Assembly (NCBI GenBank): GCA_002633005.1
Contig: NMRA01000358.1
Span: 311,213-373,212, forward strand
Direction: 5' to 3'
Length of the DNA: 62,000 nt
Source: Phoronis australis
Lineage: Eukaryota > Phoronida > Phoronidae
Each line of letters opens with the position of its first letter. The first letter of the stretch is position 1. This document shows, one piece after another, positions 46,349 through 58,183 of the stretch. The notes beneath the pieces are model-generated. The model made no database searches and was not told the DNA's origin. It was given only the letters and a program-made list of their open reading frames with translations. A program made the translations under genes and the position numbers.

Positions 46349-47826
46349 TTAAAGGAGAATGCTACCTAAAAATCAACTTATTTTGTATCAGTTTAGATCG
46401 AATAGTTCCACTCTGTAACAGCAAGTACAGCTCTTTTACCTGACACCTGACGGCAGACGGAGGTGTTGAAATTAACCAATGACGTCAAAGATTCAAATGC
46501 AGTCTGCACAACAGTTCACAACACGCTTACTGGTGTCAGCTTATCGCTTGAATTCATCGTTTTACACCAATAAATCATTAAAATTCGATGTAAAACCCTT
46601 AAAAATACATCGAGTTATGGAACAAATATGTTTTTTTTTCGCTGTTAAGGATTTTTAGGTATTTGAACGTTTCATAGACTACAAAGTTCGGAAGGCCAAT
46701 TTGCCAAGGAGTTTGGGGTCTGTTCGGTGATAAATTCAAATTAGTCGTCCTTGAAATACACACAGGAGAACACGCCTTCGTGTTGTAATCTTAGACTTGC
46801 AATGTTTTTCAGTTCTAAGTACACAAAACGCTTACTATCCCGGCCAGTGGCTCGCAACCCATCGGGGCCGGACAGAAGACATCACAAACATAAACCAGCC
46901 AAAGTTGCAAACTAAACTTCCAGTCAGGAAAAGACTATACTAGTGAGCCAACGTTGTACAGGAACAATGATTCGAATAATTTATATGAATATCTAAATAA
47001 AGATTCCCCTAACATCTGACCATAAGGTATAAAATCGAGTTACTTTTTCACAACCGCTTTTTGTCAGCAAACACTGAATTAGCATGCGCTCACACGGTCT
47101 CGGTGAAAGCCGGCAACGCAATGATTTATTCTTTAATGGCTTCTCAAAACATTTGCACTCACGAACACTCCAAGGCATCACAAATTGTATCATAGGAGAC
47201 AGACTTACAGACTTTGTTTCAGTTTTATATGCTGAGCATTGGTTAGGGTGAGAATAATTCATTTTAAAACAGAACGCAAAATATAAACGTCAACCTGGCA
47301 ACTCGCAATCCCGACTTAGACGAGTGCTTATCCGACGAAGACTTCACAGGTCGATCGTTAGGTTTCACAGGAATACATTGATCAAAAACAATAGAGAGGC
47401 TCCGTGAACGTGCACAGACAACGGAACATATGGATAGTTCCGAAAACCGTTTGAATGACTTGTCATGGTGTCAGTGAGCTAAGTGCCCGATAATGGAAAC
47501 GGCTGAAGATTGCGTTTGCTGCCACGAAATTCCGCAAGTGAAACGCCTTCTTGGAGAAGCGCAGATGTAACTCACGGACCACCCTGATTTTGCACCGCGT
47601 CTAAAAAAGTGTGCTTACGACGCTTTTTAGAGCTGAGAAAAAGAACGGGGGAAAACGCCCATAGGACTAAACAGAACCACTGACGTCGCTTTGTCGTTTC
47701 TCACCTTCCTCACACGTTAACACGACACCTCTCGGCGAGGTAAGATCGACTGTGTACGAGGACATGTGGATATAGACGGATTAGGACGGTAAAAGGCTAA
47801 TTAAATCAGGTGGTATTCTCCTTTAA
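46349..47826 (+). mobile_element. TTAA-target DNA element, copy B
   Basis: A clean element of 1,470 bases (46353-47822) with inverted ends aggagaatgctacct and aggtggtattctcct. It is flanked by TTAA on both sides (46349-46352 and 47823-47826). It is inverted relative to copy A and shorter, lacking the nested MITE and some internal sequence. The plus strand carries a ballast-domain remnant with stops. Confidence 0.82.
47466..47620 (+). pseudogene. P2X7-type ballast domain remnant (copy B)
   Basis: Read through one stop, the frame gives WCQ-stop-AKCPIMETAED, then CVCCHEIPQVKRLLGEAQM, another stop, and LTDHPDFAPRLKKC. It keeps the WC..C..C..M...C.CC.E signature of the ballast zinc domain better than copy A. 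The first stop sits at a position where family members have Cys. It is decayed and not a functional gene. Confidence 0.7.
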
Positions 47827-47839
47827 CTCCAAAAGACAA

Positions 47840-48074
47840 GGGGCCGTTCCAACAAAACAGACTTAGCTGGGACAAATCTTAAATTTTACTAAATTTTAAA
47901 ATACAAGTTAAATTTGTCTCAAAACCAATTCAAGAAAGAAATCTAAAGTTCGACTTAAGTGTGTGACATAAGTCTTAATTTTGACTAACTTACCGAATGT
48001 GGAAGTTTCAAAGTTTGGAATCTTAAACTTAAGTCAAAAATGAACTTAAGTCAATTTCTTGGAACAGGCCCCAG
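47840..48074. mobile_element. Palindromic MITE, copy 1
   Basis: It begins ggggccgttccaacaaaac and ends cttggaacaggccccag, the same terminal sequence inverted. Its interior contains repeated (c)ttaagt(c) and aatttgtct motifs. It is nearly the reverse complement of the copy at 53310-53557. It lies 14 bases outside TTAA element copy B. Confidence 0.75.
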
Positions 48075-50596
48075 TACTACGAAGGTCGTTACTTGGAGAC
48101 GTTATTTCACGATGAACCATTTCTGAGATACGATTTTCCGATACACACTATAACATTTTTCTGGCTTCCCAATTAAACTTACCTGAAAGCCTCAAGGGCC
48201 GCTGAAAACACTTAAAAGTTAACATCATGAGATTAGAATAGTCAAGTCAAGTAAAAAATTTGTATGCAAGATTGTGTGAAGATTTTCTTCCAGTCATGAA
48301 TGTTTAGCAATGAATAAATTCCAAAATTCTAAGCAACCTCAAAAGTGCACAACACCCTCAAAATGGACGATGTATTGTTTCTTAATAACGAATATATCTG
48401 TTTCTCATCTTTACTTGCTGCTAGCCGCTTGACCACTAGCTCGCATGCAAAGCGCATGTTTGTTTGGTCTGCGCCTTTGTTCAACACCAGATGTGATTGA
48501 GTTGCCCAGCACAACACCGGTGCTACTCCATATTGCGTATAAATATATGCTTGTGCACCACACATATGAGGTACTAATAATTTAAACGTCATTATCTATG
48601 CAGCTGTAAAAGCAGCGTGTTCTCGCAAACATCAAAGCGTGAAAATCGGCAATAAATAAAAGTCCATGAGTCACGAACTTGTCTTTCGTATTCGTGTATA
48701 TTTTTAAATTCACAAACAACTACTAAAGAGGATAGTTCTTTTTGTGCACGGGTTTCCTTTTTTCTCAAACCGTGCGTGTTTTTCAACTTTAAACACCTTG
48801 TTTGTACAATGAAGTATCAAAACAACCAAATTTATGAATTTATACATTCATGAACAAATTGAGTGAAGATTCTTTATTTTGATATTTTCCATTTTAAATC
48901 ACGATGTTAGGATGATCCCCGTTGATAAACTTGTGTTACCTCAAGTGGTCAGAGATAGATTATAGACCACTTAGGAACTGAATCACTAATTACATGATAA
49001 GGATAAATATAAAGTAATGAGGTTGTAACACCCCACACAATATCGCGTTTACCACCTAATAATTCTGTTCTTGATATAAACTTGACCCCATTTTTTTGCT
49101 TGTAATCCATGAAAAAATAGTGTGTACACACTGGTTAAACTAAGTTAAACAAATTCTAAAAAGCTTTGTCAATAGGAGGATTTGTAACAAACCGTTTACT
49201 CTAGCAGAAGTTTAATTTTAGTGGAGTACACAGAATAACATTTCAAGCAATGTTGCCGACACACACCTGTTTTATACCTATTCAAACTCAGCCACGTTCC
49301 TTTCAGCAACAAATCAAGAGGTACCCTTTTAAGTTTCGATTATAATTCCTTGTAAAGCGCATGCGTATGAAACAGAGCAAGGTCGTTTTACAATTCAAGA
49401 AAGTTTCTTAACATCAGTAAAATGTAAAACATTTCACGGCACCTTACGTTCAAATATCAAACCAGCAAAAACTCAGTTAAAAGGATAACAAACCCGGTTT
49501 TGACCTATTAACAGATATTAAAATTGATGTTCCCACCTCGTTCTCTGAAACAAATTAATGCTCTGTAATCCTCAACAACCCTCAAATGTTTCGAGCAAAA
49601 ATTAAAAAATCCTTACGAAGCTTACTTAACGGGCAAGTGTGGCCTACGTTTAGGTGAGTTTCACGACAACTGTAGGGACGACCACCCACCAAGAACCACA
49701 ATACCCTATATGTGACACAGAGAGTAAGAATTTTTTAGTTGGAACTTGGATCCTGCTTTTATCGCTCAAGTGTGACGCCAGTGATGCATTAAAAGGTGGC
49801 AGAACAAAGATTGGTTGACTGGAACTCACCGAAACAGGGTTTAGTACGGTATGCTTTTTAGTGGTGAACTTGCGAAACTTAAGCAATCTATGTTTTCTTC
49901 CAACAGATTCCAAATTTGTAGATCAAAAATGCTGTCATACACGTTCTGGGTTGTTCGATGGCTACCTGAAATTGCAGCTGATTTCCCAGTCGCTACTCAG
50001 CAATGCCAGAATGCTTTTGGGCCGCCATTTTGAATAAAAACATCTATAGTCGAACTAGTGCACTTTTCTCATTCCCCACATGTTCATAAAAACAAAGAAA
50101 CCAGAGTTTTTGAACCTACATGCAATTCCAAACCCGAAACTGCCGCCAAACCTCGCACGTCACAAATATTTAATTTCTAGGCTTTGCAAATTAACTGCGG
50201 ATGCAGTCCACCCTTTCGGCGCCACCATTAGTCCAAGGTCGCACTACGCATCCTGCGATCTGGCCTCACATCCGGGTGAGAATGAAAGGAGATTTTGCTG
50301 TTGCTTTTGCTGCATAAAACCAAAGAAATTTTTCTTGCTGTTCACGGCCCATTTTGTGACAGACTTTGTTTGTGAATTTAAAATGAGATCGTCAATTGAG
50401 GCTTGCATGAGGAAATGGGGGAGGGGCAGGGGATAACCAACTCCCTCAAAAGTATTCAAACAGGAAATGACTGTCATTGCTAATTTTCAAAATTGCTTCA
50501 TTTGTCTTTTCTTGGTTAACACATGTGCGTGTTATGAGGTTTTACAAGTTGTAAATACACTTTCAACAATAAAACCCCAAAAAGCAAGCTCTCGCG
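48075..50596. other. Intergenic stretch without recognised genes
   Basis: No exon with family resemblance was found on either strand. A 118-codon open frame at 50080-50436 (+) has no recognisable domain, and its Cys-rich run looks compositional. Nothing else stands out. Confidence 0.45.
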
Positions 50597-50649
50597 GATA
50601 CGTTACTACGAAGGCTCATTAGTGTCAGGGAATAATAAAATTTGAATCT

Positions 50650-50830
50650 ATTGTTACGGATTTTTAAAATGTTATTACGGATTGCCAATCTGTTCTTACG
50701 GATTGCCAATCTGTTCTTACGGATTGCCAATCTGTTATTACGGATTGCCAATTACGAATTGCCAATCTGTTCTTACGGATTTCCACTTTGTAATTACGAT
50801 TGCCAATCTGTAAGTACGGATTGTCAAATA
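50650..50830. repeat. 21-bp subterminal tandem repeats
   Basis: About eight copies of tctgttcttacggattgccaa, or variants with ttatta in place of ttctta, lie just inside the left end of the integrase-type element. Diverged inverted copies sit near the right end. Such iterated subterminal motifs are often transposase binding sites. Confidence 0.85.
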
Positions 50831-50896
50831 TTTTATTGCAGATTGATACCCCATTAATAAATATTCGGTTGCGCCTCTTAGTTGTCAGAAAAAATG

Positions 50897-51595
50897 AGGG
50901 TGTTTATTCGTATACATTTCTATTCAGGCCTTAGCTATGTCGAGATTCTGTTGTCGTTGTCAATAACGCATAATGTGCTTATAAGCATGCCAACTCTTCA
51001 ACGGCAACTTCGAAACATGGGGTCATTTTGGGCAAGAAACACACAGACATCAGAACGCCTTCATAGTTGTCGATGGATACATTTGAAGTGCAAAAACTGT
51101 ACTGATTATAGACACAGAAAGCGTCCGCCATCTGTTACGAATCTTAGATCCCGATGGAATACGACACAAAGCAAGAGAGAGCGGTAGCAGAGACGCATGT
51201 ATAGAGTAAGAGCCTCTAATTTTATGTGGCACATCGGCTCTTACGATAAACTGAAGCATTTTGAAATATGTATCAGTGACTTCTTAGATGGGGTTTTCAA
51301 ACAGATAATGTAGCTGGAGGCGAACACAAGTAGTGATCCAAAAGTTATCGCTGGTTATTACATGTAAGCTGTACACGACAGAAATGCGTGTCGATGAGTG
51401 AGTAGGGCAGATTTCGGCAACGAGAACTTGGTCTTGCAACAATTGCGTTTGTTTATGTGATGAATTTGCCTTGATGCATTTGTTGGTGAAAAAATGTCCA
51501 TCGTAATTGATAACAGTCAGACCAATCAACGCAATGAGTTTTGGAGAAGTATCTTGCGTAAGCAACTTGTCCAATTTTGGATGAAAAATTTTCAC
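50897..51595 (+). pseudogene. Integrase-core (rve) transposase remnant
   Basis: Pieces in order, with frame changes and stops: an HTH-like start (HFYSGLSYVEILLSLS, then MPTLQRQLRNMG, about 50915-51022), CRWIHLKCKN (about 51072), DPDGIRHK (about 51152), MYRVRASNFMWHIGSYDKLK (about 51198-51260), DPKVIAGYYM (about 51335-51365), ADFGNENLVLQQLR (about 51408-51448) and TNQRNEFWRSIL...FWMKNFH (about 51519-51595). This is the order of a family of metazoan integrase-core proteins with a WHIDGYDKLKPFG motif. The first catalytic Asp is replaced by Gly. The NQRxE Glu is kept. Confidence 0.75.
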
Positions 51596-51810
51596 TAATT
51601 AAAAAACAACAGCAAATTCAGCGGATTTTTTTTCGATATTTTTGATTTATGTCTGCCATTTGAATATTATTCAGGTATGTTTTCCCAGTATGAGAAGTGA
51701 AACGAATGTTGTACCACAAGCTCCCTCTTAAGCGGGTTTTGTCGACCGTCAGGGAAATCAAGAACAGTCGTATTCTATCCAGAAACGAAACACAATGTGT
51801 AACAGGCCTG

Positions 51811-51868
51811 TGCGTGTGTGGTGTGTGTACGCACGCGCGCGCGTGTGTCTGTGTGTGTAGGTGTGCTT
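51811..51868. repeat. GT/GC alternating purine-pyrimidine tract
   Basis: gtgcgtgtgtggtgtgtgta, then cgcacgcgcgcgcgtgtgtc, then gtgtgtgt. It is a microsatellite with Z-DNA potential inside the integrase-type element. Confidence 0.85.
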
Positions 51869-52852
51869 TTGTTTATATTGAAAAATATTCTTAGTCCCAC
51901 ATCCATGCGTTTTCAGTATTTATTGAGCCGTTGCAGGAGAATGCAAAGCAAGATTCTTTATTTTGTTTCGAAGCAATGTGAACAACCTGTATCCTTAGCT
52001 ACTGATCAAAATGCCAACGCATTAAAAATGCCAACAAGGAAAGTCAAATGAACTGTTTAGAAGAGTGAGGCATCTGAACCCGTTTGTAAAAGTGACGCGC
52101 CACTTTGTAATCGTTCAATAACTTTTTGACGTCATGCAAAGAAACAAACTTATCCAACATTCTAAAGTAGGATGATGAAACCCAGTTCAGACGCACCTGA
52201 TGGTACACGACATAATGGATCCTATTATGTAAAAATGGAACAAATCTCGACTTCGTCCCTTAAGGCCCCGTGCAGTGGTAGTGTAAGTGAAGCCGAAATC
52301 GAAATATTCAAACTAGAATAACTGAAGTTAGCGGCAGTGAATATTTCTGTTGAAGCCATGTATGAACTCCATTCAGTCCAAGGGTTAATGTAATTAGGAA
52401 CGCTAACTCACTGTATCGAAAAGGGAAAAAGGGGGAACCACTCAAAATGTTGAGGAATTCAAAGCGGAGCTTTAATGAAATAAAATGCATTTAGATTCAA
52501 CGCTGATGAATCTAGATCTAGGTGCTATCAATTAAAGGCGGTGAGCTTTAAATGAAAAAGTTTGTTAGATTCTAGTTTAATTCAATGAAGTTCTCAAATG
52601 TCAATGGCGTTTCCAACACCTTGCTCGGCGTATGAGCCACTGGTTGTGGGCAATCATTGCCAATCGGTAATCGCTGATTGGCAATCCCTAATAACAGATC
52701 GTGAATCCGAAATAACAGATTGACATTCCGTAATTATATATTGGCAATTCGTAATAACAGATTCAATTTTTTTCCTGACACTAATGGGCATTTGTACGTT
52801 ACGATGACCCTTTCTGTTGAATGCCCCTCCTTTTTAAAGTGTGTACATGCGC

Positions 52853-53101
52853 GGCACACTCAGCCTTAAAAATTGGGGGCTCGAATTTTTGAGAATGTGG
52901 ACCTTTTACTAAGATTCACGGAGTACTTTCAGAGCTATGAATTGTGCATTCACCGACTTTTGGCAGTTCCCGCATTTTAGTGAACATTTGTCTCGTTTTC
53001 TACTTTCTTCGGAGTTCTTGTTTCTCTGAGGCGGACCTTTTTGCCTACTTCGCTAAATGGGGGACTCGCTCGAGCCCCGCCGAGCCACCCCTGTGTGTGC
53101 A
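52853..53101. repeat. Dispersed repeat, copy 1 of a 235-245 bp direct pair
   Basis: It shares with 54619-54853, in the same orientation: gctcgaatttttgagaatgt, ttttactaagattcac, gaattgtgcattc, the tract around ttttctac and cggagtt, and ttgcc(t/c)acttcgc(t/c)aaatg. The unit borders the right end of the integrase-type element. It has no coding capacity. Confidence 0.8.
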
Positions 53102-53309
53102 CGGTGTAATCATGAGTCCACAATATAGACGCTGAGAGTGTTGTAGCAATGAGTAATGGTGAGTTTAGGTATAAAGCCACACCACACCACATTTTTGTCT
53201 TGAGACACTGGGTAACGTGCAGTAAATGTTTACAACCGCACCAAACCACGTTCTAGTCTCCGTTTCGTTAAAGTTTAAGTTTCAAGTTCAATTGTTAGCA
53301 TAACGTAAA

Positions 53310-53557
53310 CAGGGGCCCGTTCCAAGAAACTGACTTAAATTAATTTTTGACTTGAGTCTAAGATTTGTCTTAACTTCCAAACTTTGAAACTTCCACATTT
53401 GGAAAGTTAGTCAAAATTAAGACAAACCTTAGCTCATACACTTAAGTCAAATTTAAGAGCTCTTTCTTGATTTGGTTTTGAGACCAATTTAACTTTTATT
53501 TTAAAATTTACTAAAATTTAAGATTTGTCTTAGCTAAGTCAGTTTTATGGAAAGACA
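53310..53557. mobile_element. Palindromic MITE, copy 2
   Basis: It begins ggggcccgttccaagaaac and carries the same internal motifs as the copy at 47840-48074 in reverse orientation: ttccacatttggaaagttag, cttaagtcaaatttaag, and aatttaagatttgtcttagc near its end. The right end (ttttatggaaag) is diverged. Confidence 0.75.
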
Positions 53558-55603
53558 GCATTGTCATTTCAGTCCAAGTAAAGACTAAAATGATTTTTTT
53601 ACCATTTCTTTGAATGAAATGTTCAATTAATCGCCTATTATTAGCAACCGCACTGTCTTAGGGAATGAAATTAGCCCGTCGCGACCATCAACCTAATGAG
53701 GCTTGTCTGTACGCAGTAACGACCTGTCAGTTTTTCCCAAGTCTAGAAATCATTTGTAACTTGGGAAAGAACAATATGAAACCGATTTATAAGAGCTAGC
53801 GGTGTACGACGAAGAGTTGTTTTTACACAAGGCTTGGGTTGATTGACCCTTTAATGAAACTGAGTTCGAGATTTATTTCAACTATTCAAGAGAAGTAGGT
53901 TCTGAGTTAAGGGACTTCGGCACAACTTGGCAAAGAAGGCGAAAATCAGTTGTCATTTTGCAACACTGAGTATCTGGTAAATATTAATCTTTATTTCAAC
54001 TACTAGATAATTTAATTTGAAAAATGTTAATTTGCGTTGATTTTTTATTATTACGGCGTTAAATAATAGCTCGCAACATCAAAGTTCTTACGCTAAAACA
54101 TAAGTGTAAACGTTATGTTTGACTTCATTTCGCGGTAAAATGGAAAATTTGAATTTGTCAAAGAAGAAAACTTTTTCATCTAAGATTATTCGCATGACCT
54201 CAACTTATTCCACAATCCTAACAACATAACACAATCGCCATCTAGTAAAATGCAGCGGATTTTTCGTGATCTTGAAATTGGCGAACCTTCGAGAAGGTCA
54301 AAAGCCACATTTTATGTGCCGCTATTTGAAAAAAATTGGTTACAATCAAATCGGAGATACCCAACTTTTCGTATTTCTGAGAGAATGAGGGTAGTGAAAG
54401 AAATACATTAAAAAACATTGGCATAAACATTTTTGTGCGTGCTAAAACTTTAAGCTTTGAAATACTCAAAATTCAGAAAAAATACTTTCTCTGTAACGGG
54501 AATACTTAATTCCATGATCCCCACTTTGTTTTGCAGATTTGAGGTAAGCGAAGGCCAAACTACAAAACATCAAAAATAAAAACATCAACGACAATTTATA
54601 ACTATTTTATAACTACATGCGCTCACCCAGCCCAAAAAATGAGGTGCTCGAATTTTTGAGAATGTGGACTTTTTACTAAGATTCACTGGGTACGTTCAGA
54701 GCAACGAATTGTGCATTCGCCGAATTTTAGTAGTTCCTGCCTTCTTCGTAGACTTTGGTCGCGTTTTCTACTTTTTTTCGGAGTTTTGTTTCTCAGAGGT
54801 AGATATTTTTGCCCACTTCGCCAAATGAGGGGGGCTCGTTCACCTGTTTGCGCACATGAGCTATGACGAACCCCTTAAACAAATAAAAAATCCGACTACT
54901 TCAATTGTACCCATCTGGAGTTATACGCTATTTCGTTTCATTGATGATATTTTATCATAGAAGCGGTAATAAAATTGAAACCACGTTGAGCAGAACTTAC
55001 GGAGATACGTCACAATTTCACGCGAGCCAATGCACATTCGTGTATTTCATAGTTTGATTGAAAGATCTACAGGGAAGATGGTGATTCGCGAATGACTGCT
55101 CTGACGTCAGTGCAAGTATGAGTTAAGGCAATGAACAAGAAATCTAAGTGTACAGCTTAATCAAAGCCTCCTTACCATCAGCTCAACAACTAGCGGTCAC
55201 ACGTGTGCAAAATAATAGTAATCTAGGGACTTATAACGACGGACAAGTCGGAACGGTAAGGCGCCAGCATGAACTGCACACAATTAAACGCCAACTTGGC
55301 TGTGGTTGTCGCAAAGTAGAGTTGAAACTATGGACTATTCTGGGCGATTTTGTCGACGAAGGATGCGTAAAGCAGAAATAGTGTTGTCCACGGAGTCATA
55401 AGATCGCTGTCCTTGCCTGCCCGCTCATACTGGTTTAACAAACACAGAAACAGTGAGCCTGCGAATCTTTTTATAAAACTTGACAGTGACCACAGCACTT
55501 CACATTCAATCAATTGCGGAAAGGATGATTACATTTATAGATTTTGTGTGACGTTTCTGTCCTTGTTGCAGCTTGTGTAGAAGTGTACCAGCGATCAGTT
55601 ATC
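53558..55603. other. Intergenic stretch with one dispersed repeat
   Basis: Apart from the direct repeat at 54619-54853, no structure or coding exon was recognised up to the signal-peptide exon. A 77-codon open frame at 55148-55381 has no family resemblance. Confidence 0.45.
54619..54853. repeat. Dispersed repeat, copy 2 of a 235-245 bp direct pair
   Basis: Second copy of the unit at 52853-53101, about 1.77 kb downstream in the same orientation, with clear similarity over the whole length and scattered differences. Confidence 0.8.
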
Positions 55604-55673
55604 ATGAGAGGGTTTTTCATGTTTGCGGCAATAATTTGTCTCGCCTGCCCACTTGGATGTTATTCACAGCACG
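55604..55673 (+). CDS. First coding exon: signal peptide of an unidentified secreted protein
   Basis: ATG at 55604 opens 23 codons reading MRGFFMFAAIICLACPLGCY, then SQHG, and the exon ends in phase 1 at a consensus donor (acg|gtaagt). The short basic start, hydrophobic core and small residues near the end are a typical secretion signal. A phase-1 border after the signal is the usual design of extracellular multidomain proteins. An acceptor-like ccttgttgcag at 55561-55571 suggests a 5' UTR intron upstream. I could not find the next exon, so the mature protein is unknown. Confidence 0.55.
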
Positions 55674-58183
55674 GTAAGTACACAATATACTTGTATATAA
55701 ATCGTTTGAAATGACTGCTGATTTGTAAAACGATGCCGCGTTAATGTCAATGGCCGTTAAATTGATTTCTCTCATGCAGTTTTCGCAACATTTTTTAATT
55801 GATCAATCATAATGACACCAATTATTGTTCGTACTCGTGTTACAGGGTAGTCGTTGCCCTGTGCGTACGCACTGTTGGGCGAGTTTGTGGCAAAAACAAA
55901 GGTTAGACTGCTCAGGGTCTGTTCATCTCAATTCAGGGTTGTGTTCCTCCATTTAGGAAAGTCTTCCCTATGAAGATATGCTTTAATGATATACAAGCAC
56001 AAAAATTAGTCTTATTACTGTATTAGCCTTAACTGGCTCGGCGCCTGTGTTCAAAACTCACAAAATGCTTTCAAATCTCCTCTAAGAAACATGCGGTTAA
56101 TGATATACAATCATTAAAATTAGTCTATAATTACAGTATTGGGCCTCAACCGACCGTTTACAAACCTCCCGAAATACATTCAAGACGGCACAAACTAGAC
56201 AGGATATGCTGCAAAACTATTTCTTTTTAGATTTACACTGATCTTGAGGTGAGATTACTATTTGTCGACTCAATGATAGTGTTTGTATAAGCCGGAGTTG
56301 CACAAATATCTTTCGTGGTCGATGCAGTTAGCAGTTATTATGTTCTGCGCTACTAATAATACGACAGTATACAATTCGCGAAATATAGTCATGCTGGAAC
56401 AACAAATGTTCGGCCTGACCTAACTCGGCTTTTGAGGCTATCGTACAAAATGAGGAAATGAGTTATTTGCTAACTTTTATTCACGGCACTTAACGTTGTA
56501 TACATTTAGCACCTTATCGGCAATTCTGTGTATGTAGTCAAATACCTACAAAACTTTTGAATTTTAACTCAGCAAAAGCGTGTATTTCAGTCGCAACTGA
56601 GAAAAACCTGCTCTGTTTGATTTTTTACTTTGTGCCAATTGGCCATCAATCGGGTCACGTCAGCGTGTCCTTTTAATTAAATTTAGCAAATAAGAAAGAC
56701 ACACCCACATCAGAAGAACAGCATATATGAGTATCAATGATATAACCAAATTTGGTATGATATAAATGATCCGGAGGGAACCTTAAAAAGGCTGTTAAAA
56801 TTCTATAAGTTTTCATTTCGTTTTCACTTCATGCAACCTTTGACGTTTTTAATTAGAAATCATTAGCTCCAATTTTTGATAGCCCTCCTGCAAAAATGGA
56901 ACATTTGAAAAGAAATATTACAGAGTTTCGGAACTTGAAAAAAGTGCATAAAGTGCCTTACAGTAGTATGCGGAAGTTTTATAACCCATTTCTGAAATAT
57001 GGCGTGCCGAAAATTTTTAGGTGCCTAGTATGCATAACCTTAAAATCGTTGAGAAGCACTTACAGTAATAGCAAAACATCGATAAGGAAGACTGTTAACA
57101 GAATACGACTGGAGGTCAATAGCGCTGGGAAGGGGCAACCATTATGAAATGTATTTGTTGTCAAATTTTGTTAGCCTCTCCTCTATTTTCAGCCATCTAA
57201 TCATGAGTTACCCAGTTTTTTCAATTACGGTCACGATAATAACTACGAAATAACAAACAAAATGATATTATAGATGTACGTGTAGCCTTCAACTGAAAAT
57301 ATGTTGTCAAGAACATATCTATTTTGTAACATGTTGCTAAATGTGCAATACGAAATACTGTCGTATGATTTACCAAACGGGTATGACTGTAAACCAGATG
57401 TGGGAAACGGCACACGCTATACTTTCTCAATCGTCGGTGCACACAGTTCATAATAGTGAGTGTGCAATGCAAAATACTGTCGCGTGAGTTACCAAACGGG
57501 TATGACTGTAAACCAGGTGTAGGAAACAGCACACGCTGTACTTTCTCACTCGTCTCTGCTCACAATTGTGCAGCAGGTTAATACATTGTCATGGGTGTGC
57601 ATCCAACGAAATCTCGTCGTATTGTTAATTCAGCAATTCAACAGTTGTTATCTTACCCCGGGTGTTTTCAGGTATTTGATTATGTAGACATGCACTGACT
57701 CTAATTTATTCAACCATATGAATTGATGAACGGCTCAAAAACCTAAGTGACGGAGATAACAACCAGTCACCAGGTGGCGAGACTTGCTTGATCGTGAGTC
57801 GACTCATTAAGAGCTGTCAAGGAACATATGGAAATCGACGACATTTCGTGAGTCTTCTCATACATAGTTTGGCAAGGAACCGCTTTAATTCGAAAGTGTC
57901 TAGAATTTAAAGTATACATTCAGCTATTAAGGAGTTGTAAAATTTTGCTTAGGTGAGTGAGACGATGAACATTTAAACGGAAATTTGGTTTTTGGAAAAA
58001 AACGGCAATCGAAAGCCTTTGGGCAATGTAGGTGTGCCGTACGGTTCAGACTAAGCAAAAATACATGGAAGGGCGACATTAACCCTATGCCAAAGATTTG
58101 AATCATACTACTTTCATATGTTAATTACTAAAATGTAAAAATCAATGCTATGCCGTTTATCAGCTTAAAAAATCAAGTACCTC
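55674..58183. other. Probable intron or intergenic DNA after the signal exon
   Basis: No downstream exon could be assigned. A tandem duplication of about 119 bases lies at 57343-57560. An 83-codon open frame at 56896-57147 is rich in Lys and Arg without recognisable motifs. Confidence 0.4.
57343..57560. repeat. 119-bp tandem duplication
   Basis: Units at 57343-57461 and 57462-57560 share gtgcaat(a/g)c, aaatactgtcg, ttaccaaacgggtatgactg, taaacca and gcacacgct, plus ctttctca and cgtc. There are two copies, the second slightly shorter. Confidence 0.85.

Larger units (their letters stand above)
50597..52806 (+). mobile_element. Integrase-type DNA transposon with subterminal repeats
   Basis: Inverted ends share cattagtgtcagg with bases on either side (left about 50597-50640, right about 52755-52806). 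Just inside, a unit of about 21 bp, tctgttcttacggattgccaa, is iterated at 50650-50830 and reappears inverted and diverged at 52660-52770. The interior carries a decayed integrase-core transposase. The element is about 2.2 kb. No clear target duplication was identified. Confidence 0.75.

Noticed and set aside
50080-50436. 118-codon open frame with a Cys-rich run
   Set aside because: No recognisable domain, no convincing splice or promoter context, and the Cys run looks compositional.
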